NCBI GenBank assembly: GCA_030917985.1 | Contig: JAUPTR010000310.1 | Span: 1-9,538 of the forward strand | DNA from: Pseudomonadota bacterium | GTDB taxonomy: Bacteria > Pseudomonadota > Gammaproteobacteria > Burkholderiales > SCOH01 | Direction: 5' to 3' | DNA length: 9,538 bases | Shown here: one piece after another, positions 1-6,248 of the stretch | How positions within the stretch are numbered: the first letter of the stretch is position 1 | Layout of the letters: the number at the start of each line of letters is the position of its first letter | Made by a program: the position numbers and the translations under genes | Notes under the pieces: model-generated | Databases searched by the model: none | What the model saw: the letters and a program-made list of their open reading frames with translations, nothing else | Told to the model about the DNA's origin: nothing

Positions 1-989
1 GGGCCGGTGGTAGTGGGTGCAACGGCAGAGTCTGGCCAAAGCGTGATGGCAGCCGGTGCGACATTGGTTTTTTCCCTTACACCGATACGCGTGAGCACAG
101 CCAGGCGAATGGCACGCACCTGGTTAAACGCCACACCGGCTGGCAGCCCATCCGCCGCAGCTGGATTCAGCGCAAAACTATCGACAACGTTATCAGCATC
201 AGTATCAATACCGTATTGCGCCTTGATGGTGATGATGTTATCGGCCAACTGATCCGCGTTACCACCAAAAAGCAGGCGGGTCACGCTCAGTCGATTATTG
301 GCAACGGTATATTGATTCAAGCCCGGAGCCGAGGTGCCGATCTGCCTGCCCAGGCTCATCACAAATGCGCCAGGAGGATAAGCAACCGGAAATCCATCTT
401 CGTTGTAACGAATGCTATGCCCGGCAGAATCGGCATGTTCAACCACGTTGCCATCCAGAATGCCGTTGGCATCGGCATCCGGGCCGGTCACCATTCCCAG
501 CGAGCCATCTACGCCAGGCGCAGCAATAATGAATAGATCGTTGATTGACAAACCATAAGAACTCGAAAGAGACATAGGGTCGGCTGCATCAGCCATACCG
601 GGTGCAAGAATATTCTTGATATCACCATTAGAGCTGCTGTTGCTATAGAGCACGGTGATCGTATCCGCCTGATTTCCCGCACCTGGATTGATAACAACCG
701 GCGCAAGGACAAAGTTGAACACCCTTGCCCCTCCATCCGAGGCATTAATCTGATCACCAAACCGGCTTCGCTCCAGCCCTGCACCAGCCTGGCGGATATC
801 GCGCTCCAGCAGGTAAAGCGATACTGCGCCATTTTCGATAGCCTCTGCACCGCCAGTGGTGGAACGCTTGTAGCCCTCAGAGACGGCAAGCACCTGAAAA
901 ATAACCACCACGGTCACCAGCCCAATCAACAGGCCGGCCATCACTTCGACCAGGCTGAAACCGCGCTGCCGGAAATAGGATTTGTTCAT
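1..989 (-). CDS. pilW: PilW-type minor pilin / pilus assembly protein, partial (3' end off left edge)
   Basis: Minor type IV pilin of the PilW family, expected in the inner membrane and in the initiating tip complex of the pilus. I translated 329 full codons without a stop; the C-terminus lies beyond base 1. The N-terminus has a short basic leader with prepilin peptidase site G10|F11, Glu15 at +5 (GFSLVE) and a hydrophobic helix to about residue 35 (MAGLLIGLVTVVVIFQVLAV). 'LLERDIRQAG' near residues 60-70 is typical of PilW. Two acidic loops resemble calcium-binding DxDxDG loops: DADANGILD (171-179) and DTDADNVVD (262-270). The ATG lies 10 bases after the pilV stop, with a modest AGAGG ribosome site, so it is likely translated from the same message. 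PilX and PilY1 would usually follow, outside the window. Family call is firm; the gene may lack only a few residues here. Confidence 0.88.
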   Translation of the reverse strand, partial: MNKSYFRQRGFSLVEVMAGLLIGLVTVVVIFQVLAVSEGYKRSTTGGAEAIENGAVSLYLLERDIRQAGAGLERSRFGDQINASDGGARVFNFVLAPVVINPGAGNQADTITVLYSNSSSNGDIKNILAPGMADAADPMSLSSSYGLSINDLFIIAAPGVDGSLGMVTGPDADANGILDGNVVEHADSAGHSIRYNEDGFPVAYPPGAFVMSLGRQIGTSAPGLNQYTVANNRLSVTRLLFGGNADQLADNIITIKAQYGIDTDADNVVDSFALNPAAADGLPAGVAFNQVRAIRLAVLTRIGVREKTNVAPAAITLWPDSAVAPTTTG

Positions 990-999
990 GGCTGGCCTC

Positions 1000-1449
1000 T
1001 TAGCTCACCACTGCGGTTGCCACGTGCCGACGAACGGCCGTCGTTTTCGGCGGAAGATAACGAATCGTAACCGTGATCGTGTACTGCGTTACTGCAGCCC
1101 CACCTGTTGGCGTAAACAAGGTGGATGGCACGACGGTGACAATCGGCGGATTGGCTGTTGCACCGGGCAAGGTTGTGCCAACCTGAGCCAGCCATGGCTG
1201 AATTGCGCTACCACCCGCGCCAGAGCCAGAGTAGGCAAAACCCGGCAAGCTGGCGGGGCTGGCCACCCACATTTCACCAATCAGCTGATCGGCCAGAAAT
1301 GCCGCGTCGGTACGGTATTTCACTTCGGAAATGGTGTTGATGGCGTTGGCCTGCATGCCGATCAACGCCAACACACCCACCGAAAAAATCAGCACGGCCA
1401 ATAGCCCTTCCAGCTATACCGAACCCTGCATCAGACGAGATTGAGACAT
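1000..1449 (-). pseudogene. pilV: PilV-type minor pilin interrupted by an in-frame TAG
   Basis: PilV is a minor pilin that helps prime type IV pilus assembly. The ATG at 1449-1447 has a GGAG ribosome site 8 bases upstream and opens MSQSRLMQGSV, then TAG at 1414-1416 (codon 12), then LEGLLAVLIFSVGVLALIGMQ. Reading through gives a 149-codon frame ending TAA at 1000-1002. The expected prepilin site is G9|S10 with Glu14 at +5, so the stop sits at mature position +3, normally Leu, Thr or Ser; one base change from TTG (Leu) would explain it. Downstream, 'INTISEVKYRTDAAFLADQLIGEMW' is split-free and looks like intact PilV (position roughly codons 35-60). Restart at TTG 1401 would lose the processing site and Glu+5. 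It could be a true nonsense mutation, a strain polymorphism or a base-call error. TAG terminates ubiB nearby, so recoding is unlikely. Confidence 0.8.
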
Positions 1450-1457
1450 GTGAGCGA

Positions 1458-1463
1458 CTCCGG
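1458..1463 (-). promoter_or_regulatory. Ribosome binding site of pilV
   Basis: Minus-strand CCGGAG, with GGAG ending 8 bases before the ATG at 1449. It supports that ATG as the genuine pilV start, which is what places the TAG inside the coding region rather than in a leader. Confidence 0.65.
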
Positions 1464-1472
1464 AAAAAATTC

Positions 1473-1994
1473 TCAACACGCGGCCGGATCGGGCGCCACC
1501 CGATCAGGACGGCACAGGCGAATACCACCCGCAGGAGAAATCAAGATAGCCAGCTCCCGGCTATCGTTGGCAGCCATATTCGGCGCATCAACATCCAGAC
1601 GAGTAATGGGGGCAACATTGTTTAATGGCGTTTGTCTGCCCAACCCGTCAAACACAACCACGCTTGCCGCTGCCGGCTGCGCCGTTGTTGTGATCTGTGT
1701 ATAGGTGGCAAGCCCAGCTTCTTGCTTGATTACGGCAGCGGTAGGTACATCGGTAATCGTCCAGCCGCGATAGTCTGCATCAAACTGGATCTGAACCGGC
1801 GTATTGCGTTTCATCGCTTCATTTCTGGCAAAACGCAAGCCGGCCTGCTGGGCTTCGGCAACGGTACGAATCTGGGTATTACCCACCCAGGTAGCAAAAC
1901 TGCCCGCGCCAGCCATGAGGACAATACCGACAATCGCCAACGTGATCAGTAGTTCGATCAGCGACATGCCGGACTGTTTGCGTGGGCTTAACAC
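1473..1994 (-). CDS. fimT: GspH/FimT-family pseudopilin (GTG start)
   Basis: FimT-like minor pilin of the type IV pilus or DNA-uptake machinery, 173 residues from the GTG start. It has a basic leader, prepilin peptidase site G9|M10 with Glu14 at +5 (GMSLIE), and a hydrophobic helix to about residue 32. The GspH/FimT middle segment 'AGLRFARNEAMKRN' is at 51-64, and the tail is GGIRLCRPD (156-164) ending in Cys173. The GTG at 1994-1992 is preferred over an ATG at 2021 because AAAGGG lies 7 bases upstream and it leaves a normal short leader; it overlaps the last codons of pilE. The C-terminal GxxR-C region resembles the FimT tail reported to bind DNA in Legionella, so a role in natural transformation is possible but inferred. 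TGA stop at 1473-1475. Confidence 0.9.
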   Translation of the reverse strand: MLSPRKQSGMSLIELLITLAIVGIVLMAGAGSFATWVGNTQIRTVAEAQQAGLRFARNEAMKRNTPVQIQFDADYRGWTITDVPTAAVIKQEAGLATYTQITTTAQPAAASVVVFDGLGRQTPLNNVAPITRLDVDAPNMAANDSRELAILISPAGGIRLCRPDRVAPDPAAC

Positions 1995-2455
1995 GATCCA
2001 TCCCTTTTGCGCACCCAGCAAGTAGAACCGGCACCGCTCCAGCCAGATGGCACGGATGTGGTTGACTGTTGATTCATTTCATCAACAGCATACGTCAATC
2101 CGCCCAAGCCCTCGGTTGATTTACCACTTGCGGTAAGCGTGTAGGTTGTGGCGCTGGTAACGTTGCAAGTAATGGAGAAATATCTCAACCCGGTGCCTGC
2201 AACGTAACGGGCTACAGTCGGGTCTGAGCAGGCATCGGTGCCGGCACCCCCTGTGTTGCCATACCCCGTGGCGGGGTTATCCTGAAAAAACAATTCCATT
2301 TTTATGCGGGCGTCGCCCAAGGTGGCAAACCCCTCCGGCAATTTGCCTCGCGTCACGTAATCGGAATACATGGGCATGGCTATCGCGGACAAAATGCCGA
2401 CAATCGCCACCACAATCAGTATTTCAATCAACGTAAAACCGGATCTGGCTTTCAT
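1988..2455 (-). CDS. pilE: PilE-type type IV minor pilin
   Basis: Type IV pilin protein of the PilE family, 155 residues. The leader is only six residues, MKARSG, cut at G6|F7 with Glu11 at +5 (GFTLIE). The hydrophobic helix (7-30) is followed by 'SDYVTRGKLPEG', typical of class IVa pilins. There are four cysteines: 76, 97, 146 and 155. The last two frame a short C-terminal loop, CWVRKRDGSC, the usual PilE ending, and probably form a disulfide in the periplasm. Segment 'GGLTYAVDEMNQQSTTSVPSGW' spans about 118-139 and matches the family's conserved stretch. AGGGGG lies 5 bases before the ATG. In many proteobacteria pilE closes the fimT-pilV-pilW-pilX-pilY1-pilE cluster; here it leads it. Minor rather than major pilin is inferred from its neighbours and sequence. 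Confidence 0.9.
   Translation of the reverse strand: MKARSGFTLIEILIVVAIVGILSAIAMPMYSDYVTRGKLPEGFATLGDARIKMELFFQDNPATGYGNTGGAGTDACSDPTVARYVAGTGLRYFSITCNVTSATTYTLTASGKSTEGLGGLTYAVDEMNQQSTTSVPSGWSGAGSTCWVRKRDGSC
2002..2007 (-). promoter_or_regulatory. Ribosome binding site deciding the fimT GTG start
   Basis: Minus-strand AAAGGG, 7 bases before GTG 1994, inside the last codons of pilE. It argues for translational coupling of fimT to pilE and against the in-frame upstream ATG at 2021. Confidence 0.55.
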
Positions 2456-2484
2456 ACCTGCCCCCTATCTTCCTGTTATTGACT

Positions 2485-2498
2485 GCAAGTTATCGCCA
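2485..2498 (-). promoter_or_regulatory. Possible sigma-54-like promoter of the pilin cluster (spacing one base short)
   Basis: In the 134-base gap between ubiB and pilE, the minus strand reads TGGC-GATAAC-TTGC about 30 bases before the pilE ATG. The sigma-54 consensus has TGGC and TTGC separated by 7 bases; here there are 6, which usually weakens activity strongly. No convincing sigma-70 -35/-10 pair was found in the same gap, and no terminator for ubiB. This is a candidate only. Confidence 0.25.
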
Positions 2499-2589
2499 AA
2501 ACTGCACGCGGTAAAATTTGCCTGATAAGTGGTCAGCATCCAGGCACCAGCGGTGGCTGCACCGTGCAGGCAAAGATGGACGACGAACA

Positions 2590-4269
2590 CTATTGATGTT
2601 CGGAGCGCCAGATGGATGCAGCCACCCAGATACTATTGATAAAAGCCAGACAAAAACCAAGCAGGCCAAGAACGGGCATGCCGAATATTCTCGGGCCGAA
2701 GGGCAATGTCATGACAATCGCCGAAGCGATGATCAGGCAACCGGTTACAATGCCCAGCGTCAAACGATTGGCACTTTTGCTGATCTGCAGCCCGAAGGTA
2801 TCGATCCGTTTCATGTCCAGATCAACTTTGATCTTGCCCCGACGCATATCCTTGACCAATTTTGCCAGGTCGCGTGGCACCCCCATCATGACGCTCGCGG
2901 CATCCTGCAGATCGTGTTGCCCACGCTTCAGCAAATTGGTGGGCTCATAACGTTCAATGATCACCCGTTTTACGAAAGGCGTGATGTGGTCCAGCATCTG
3001 GAAATCCGGGTCGAGCTGACGCCCTAAGCCCTCCAGTGTGATCAGGGCTTTGAACAACAAGGTGAGATCCGGAGGCAAGGCAATCGAGTGCTGACGCATG
3101 ATGGCGATCATATCGGTCAACAATTGGCCAATATGGATTTCACGCAGGCTCAGGTGTTCGTAGTTGAAAATGAAATCAGCAATATCGCTTGCCAGGCGGT
3201 TTTCATTAACGGTGGCATCCCCGGTCCATTCGATCAGGACATCGAGAATGCCCCGTTCATCGCGACGGGCCAACGAGGCAAGCAGGTCAACAATTTCATC
3301 GCGGCGATAATGCGGCAGACGCCCGACCATGCCGAAATCAATGAAAGCAATACGTCCATCTCGCAAATAAAACACATTGCCCGGATGGGGGTCCGCATGG
3401 AAGTAGCCATCAATCAGGATCATTTTCAGTACGGCATCGGCGCCATCCGATGCAAGCTGGCGACGGTCAAGCCCGGCGGCATCCACTGCGGGCAGATTGT
3501 TGCCGGGTATACCATCGATATAACTCTGCACATTGAGAATGGAACTGGTCCATTGCCAGTGGATTTCTGGAATGACAATACTGGGCTCTGCGGCAAAATT
3601 CTGCCGGAAACGATCTACATTACGCGCTTCGATAGCCAAATCCAGCTCACGCATCAACGACCGTGCAAACTCATCCACCATGCTGGTCGGCTGGTATCGC
3701 CGGGTTTCCGGAAACTCCAGCTCTACCAGTTTGGCAAGCTGCCGCAAAATTCGCAGATCGGCCTCTATCTTGGCAACAATGCCTGGCCGACGGATTTTGA
3801 GAATGATCTGCTCACCATCGGGCAGTCGGGCCCGATGGACTTGGGCAATCGATGCAGAACCAACCGGTATCGGGTCAAGATCAGCAAAAATCTCGTAGGG
3901 AGAGCGCCCGAGTGCATTGCTCAATTCGCCTTCCAGCTCGGCAAAGGGCACCGGCGGCACATCACTTTGCAATCGCTCGAATTCGGTAATCCACTCTGCT
4001 GGAAAAACGTCCACCCGAGTAGCCAGCACTTGGCCAAGCTTGATAAACGAGGGCCCCAAGTCTTCGAGCGCTTGCCTTACTCTGACCGGCACCGGAATGT
4101 CTTCACGCTCTTGGTTGACCGGCATATGCAGGAACTGCCCCGCACGTTCCAACATACCGGGAATACCCAGGCGTTGAATGAGGTCGCCCATGCCATGGCG
4201 AATCATGATGGCACTGATTTCCCGTAAACGCGGAAAATCACGCATGGCGCTGAATGTTTCTCGAATCAT
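2590..4269 (-). CDS. ubiB: UbiB, ABC1/ADCK-type atypical kinase-ATPase for ubiquinone biosynthesis
   Basis: Membrane-anchored accessory ATPase of coenzyme Q biosynthesis, needed in vivo for efficient ring modification. It has 559 residues from the ATG at 4269, close to the roughly 546 of the E. coli protein. Visible motifs: KLGQ (77-80) of the family's KxGQ segment, the alanine-rich nucleotide loop VGSASIAQVH (136-145) replacing the kinase glycine loop, Lys158 in ILKIRRPG, RELDLAIEARN (207-217), HADPHPGN (291-298) and the metal-binding DFG (311-313). Two hydrophobic C-terminal helices (about 503-523 and 530-552) anchor it to the inner membrane. It stops at TAG, useful evidence that TAG is a stop here. 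The start has no strong ribosome site; Met9 (ATG at 4245) is an alternative. It is separated from ubiE/ubiJ, its usual neighbours, and stands upstream of the pilin genes, possibly by chance. Confidence 0.95.
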   Translation of the reverse strand: MIRETFSAMRDFPRLREISAIMIRHGMGDLIQRLGIPGMLERAGQFLHMPVNQEREDIPVPVRVRQALEDLGPSFIKLGQVLATRVDVFPAEWITEFERLQSDVPPVPFAELEGELSNALGRSPYEIFADLDPIPVGSASIAQVHRARLPDGEQIILKIRRPGIVAKIEADLRILRQLAKLVELEFPETRRYQPTSMVDEFARSLMRELDLAIEARNVDRFRQNFAAEPSIVIPEIHWQWTSSILNVQSYIDGIPGNNLPAVDAAGLDRRQLASDGADAVLKMILIDGYFHADPHPGNVFYLRDGRIAFIDFGMVGRLPHYRRDEIVDLLASLARRDERGILDVLIEWTGDATVNENRLASDIADFIFNYEHLSLREIHIGQLLTDMIAIMRQHSIALPPDLTLLFKALITLEGLGRQLDPDFQMLDHITPFVKRVIIERYEPTNLLKRGQHDLQDAASVMMGVPRDLAKLVKDMRRGKIKVDLDMKRIDTFGLQISKSANRLTLGIVTGCLIIASAIVMTLPFGPRIFGMPVLGLLGFCLAFINSIWVAASIWRSEHQ

Positions 4270-4376
4270 GCTAGGCTGAATTTGAATAGGTCTTGTGACG
4301 ACTATACAACACCGCGCAGCGCTTGGCTGGCAAGCGAGGTTTACAGCCTGCGGCAACTGGGCTATCTTTTTGGCGC
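4270..4376. promoter_or_regulatory. Divergent intergenic region between ubiB and the NlpC/P60 gene
   Basis: These 107 bases must hold promoters for both directions if neither gene is read from elsewhere. A TA-rich core at 4301-4308 can serve as a -10 on either strand: TATACA on the plus strand, with TTTGAA 16 bases upstream, and TATAGT on the minus strand without a good -35. No clear operator palindrome was seen. Assignments are weak. Confidence 0.3.
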
Positions 4377-4952
4377 ATGAAACTATCGGCCCTCCTGCTT
4401 GCTGCTGCCAGCACGATCCTGATGCCTGCCGTGGTGGCAGAGCCTGCCGCTACGGCCACTGCGGAGACTCATACCGAAGATCGCCCGGTTTTTCCCCTAG
4501 ATGGCGAAGCAAAACCGCCACAGCGTTCCAATTCCAGACAAAAAAATAAAGTCAATCCGGACAAGATTGAGATCAACACTCAAGACCTGATCCTGCAAGC
4601 ACTAAGCCTGGTTGGCGTGAACTACCGCTACGGCGGAAAAACACCGGAGACCGGGCTCGACTGTTCTGGTCTGGTACGTTACGTATTCAGCCAGTCGATG
4701 CAAATGGCGTTACCACACAATGCCCTTGCAATCAGCAAAATGGGTAGCAATGTAGCAAGAGATCAGCTCAAGCCGGGTGATCTGGTTTTTTTCAATACAC
4801 TGAAACGCCAGTTTTCCCATGTCGGCATTTACATGGGTGACGATCTGTTCATTCATGCCCCCAGTTCCGGAGGTGGAGTGTCGGTGGTCAATATGCGCGA
4901 CAAATACTGGCAGAAGCGATATAACGGAGCTCGCCGGATTACCAGCGAATAA
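4377..4952 (+). CDS. Secreted NlpC/P60 (C40) family peptidoglycan endopeptidase
   Basis: Periplasmic cysteine peptidase predicted to cut stem peptides of peptidoglycan. It has 191 residues from the ATG at 4377, chosen because it gives a clean signal peptide (MKLSALLLAAASTILMPAVVA, cleavage near 21/22). An upstream TTG at 4323 would bury that signal. There is no lipobox cysteine, so it is probably soluble rather than a lipoprotein. A low-complexity, Ala/Pro- and Lys-rich linker covers about 22-62. The catalytic domain covers 66-190, with Cys96 in GLDCSGLVRYVF, His148 in FSHVGIYMG and a third polar residue, His160, in FIHAPSSGGG. 'LKPGDLVFF' (131-139) is the conserved family strand. The exact substrate bond cannot be told from sequence. 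No strong ribosome site was seen. It is first in the plus-strand gene run, with a 47-base gap to the aminotransferase. Confidence 0.9.
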   Translation: MKLSALLLAAASTILMPAVVAEPAATATAETHTEDRPVFPLDGEAKPPQRSNSRQKNKVNPDKIEINTQDLILQALSLVGVNYRYGGKTPETGLDCSGLVRYVFSQSMQMALPHNALAISKMGSNVARDQLKPGDLVFFNTLKRQFSHVGIYMGDDLFIHAPSSGGGVSVVNMRDKYWQKRYNGARRITSE

Positions 4953-4999
4953 TAAATCTCAACAATGTAAATACAGAGAAAACGAGGAGTCCCACCAAG

Positions 5000-6244
5000 A
5001 TGCTGCAGCAACCCGAAATTTCGCCCAATTCCTACGCTCCACCACAGCGTCGCCTGCTCGGCCCTGGACCGTCCGATATCAGCACCAGGGTTTTGCAGGC
5101 CTTAGCCAAGCCAACCATCGGATATCTGGACCCGAGTTTTGTTGGCATGATGGAGGAACTCAAATCCCTGTTGCGCTACGCTTTCCAGACCACTAACGCC
5201 CTCACCTTTCCGGTTTCCGGGCCAGGCTCTGCCGGCATGGAAATGTGCTTCGTCAATCTGGTGGATCGTGGCGACAAAGTCATTGTCTGCCGCAATGGCG
5301 TATTTGGTGGGCGCATGGTGGAAAATGTCGAGCGTTGTGGCGGTACGCCCGTCATTATCGACGACGTATGGGGGCAACCGGTCGATCCGAACAAGGTTGA
5401 GGAAGCATTAAAACAGCACCCTGATGCCAAAGTGCTGGCATTTGTTCATGCAGAAACCTCGACGGGTGCCTTGTCAGATGCCAAGGTGTTGTGCGCGTTG
5501 GCTCAGAAATATGGTTGCCTGACCATCGTCGATACCGTGACTTCGCTGGGCGGCGTACCGGTTAATGTTGACGAATGGAGCGCTGATGCTGTTTATTCCG
5601 GCAGCCAGAAATGTCTGTCCTGCACACCTGGATTGTCCCCCATCACTTTCAGTGAGCGCGTGGTGGAGCAAGTAGGCAAACGTGAACAAAAATGCCAGAG
5701 CTGGTTTCTCGACCTCAAACTGTTGCTGGGTTATTGGGGCGAAACTACCCGTACCTATCACCATACTGCGCCAACCAACAGCCTCTATGCCTTGCATGAG
5801 TCACTACTGGCTTTGCAACAAGAAGGGCTGGAGCAGGCCTGGGCTAGGCACCAGAGCAACCACATTGCGCTGAAAGATGGCCTGGCCGCATTGGGTATCG
5901 ATTTTGTTGTTGCAGAACAATCACGCCTGCCGCAACTGAATTCGATTTACATCCCAAGCGGCCTGGACGACAAGGCAGTGCGTGCCGAGATGCTGCAGCA
6001 ACACGGCATCGAAATCGGTGCCGGCCTGGGCGCATTGGCAGGCAAAATCTGGCGAATCGGCCTGATGGGCTATTCCAGCCGGGTCGAAAATGTCATTGCC
6101 TGCCTCAACGCACTGGAATCCGTATTGACCAATCAGGCGCGTGATTGCGAGCCGGGTGCCGCAGTTGCTGCCGCCTATCGCTCTTATGCCCAGCAATCGC
6201 TGGTGGCCCATCCGCCACGTGCGGCTGTTTGTCAGCCAGGATAA
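5000..6244 (+). CDS. Class V aminotransferase: alanine-glyoxylate / serine-pyruvate aminotransferase family
   Basis: PLP enzyme of fold type I, class V, resembling animal AGXT. It would transfer an amino group from alanine or serine to glyoxylate, giving glycine, in the cytoplasm. It has 414 residues; the start at 5000 is supported by GAGGAG 10 bases upstream. Seen in the sequence: N-terminal 'LLGPGPSDIS' (19-28), PLP phosphate loop GPGSAGMEM (74-82), HAETSTG (150-156), Asp178 in IVDTVTSLGG (pyridine nitrogen), Schiff-base Lys204 in SGSQKCL, and Arg352 in WRIGLMG, equivalent to the substrate-carboxylate arginine. The tail after about 380 is Ala-rich and poorly conserved. mtaD starts 4 bases after its stop, so the two are co-transcribed. 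Amino donor preference cannot be read from sequence; serine-glyoxylate or another class V activity remains possible. Confidence 0.9.
   Translation: MLQQPEISPNSYAPPQRRLLGPGPSDISTRVLQALAKPTIGYLDPSFVGMMEELKSLLRYAFQTTNALTFPVSGPGSAGMEMCFVNLVDRGDKVIVCRNGVFGGRMVENVERCGGTPVIIDDVWGQPVDPNKVEEALKQHPDAKVLAFVHAETSTGALSDAKVLCALAQKYGCLTIVDTVTSLGGVPVNVDEWSADAVYSGSQKCLSCTPGLSPITFSERVVEQVGKREQKCQSWFLDLKLLLGYWGETTRTYHHTAPTNSLYALHESLLALQQEGLEQAWARHQSNHIALKDGLAALGIDFVVAEQSRLPQLNSIYIPSGLDDKAVRAEMLQQHGIEIGAGLGALAGKIWRIGLMGYSSRVENVIACLNALESVLTNQARDCEPGAAVAAAYRSYAQQSLVAHPPRAAVCQPG
6238..6241 (+). promoter_or_regulatory. Ribosome binding site deciding the mtaD GTG start
   Basis: AGGA, 7 bases before GTG 6249, overlapping the stop codon of the aminotransferase gene. 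In-frame upstream starts such as the ATG at 6141 would overlap that gene by about 100 bases and add residues not expected for the family. Confidence 0.55.
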
Positions 6245-6248
6245 CAAC

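Noticed and set aside
509..1404. Open frames on both strands within the pilV-pilW region
   Set aside because: They are shifted or antisense readings of the pilins; only the frames with the prepilin signal and conserved pilin segments are coherent.
1414..1416. TAG in pilV as a recoded sense codon for the whole genome
   Set aside because: ubiB ends with TAG at 2590-2592 exactly where the family normally ends, so TAG acts as a stop here. Site-specific suppression cannot be excluded but has no support in the sequence.
2545..2580. CTGCAC/GTGCAG hairpin after ubiB as a terminator
   Set aside because: The stem is only six pairs with a one-base centre and there is no T-run on the minus strand after it.
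3088..4227. Long open frame of 379 codons on the plus strand, opposite ubiB
   Set aside because: It lies wholly antisense to a clear UbiB protein, its product shows no recognisable motif or ribosome site, and its openness is explained by the codon use of ubiB.
4998..6002. 15-base direct repeat AGATGCTGCAGCAAC at 4998-5012 and 5988-6002
   Set aside because: Both copies encode MLQQ in the same protein, at the start and near the C-terminal domain. With no flanking similarity it is most simply chance plus similar codon choice.
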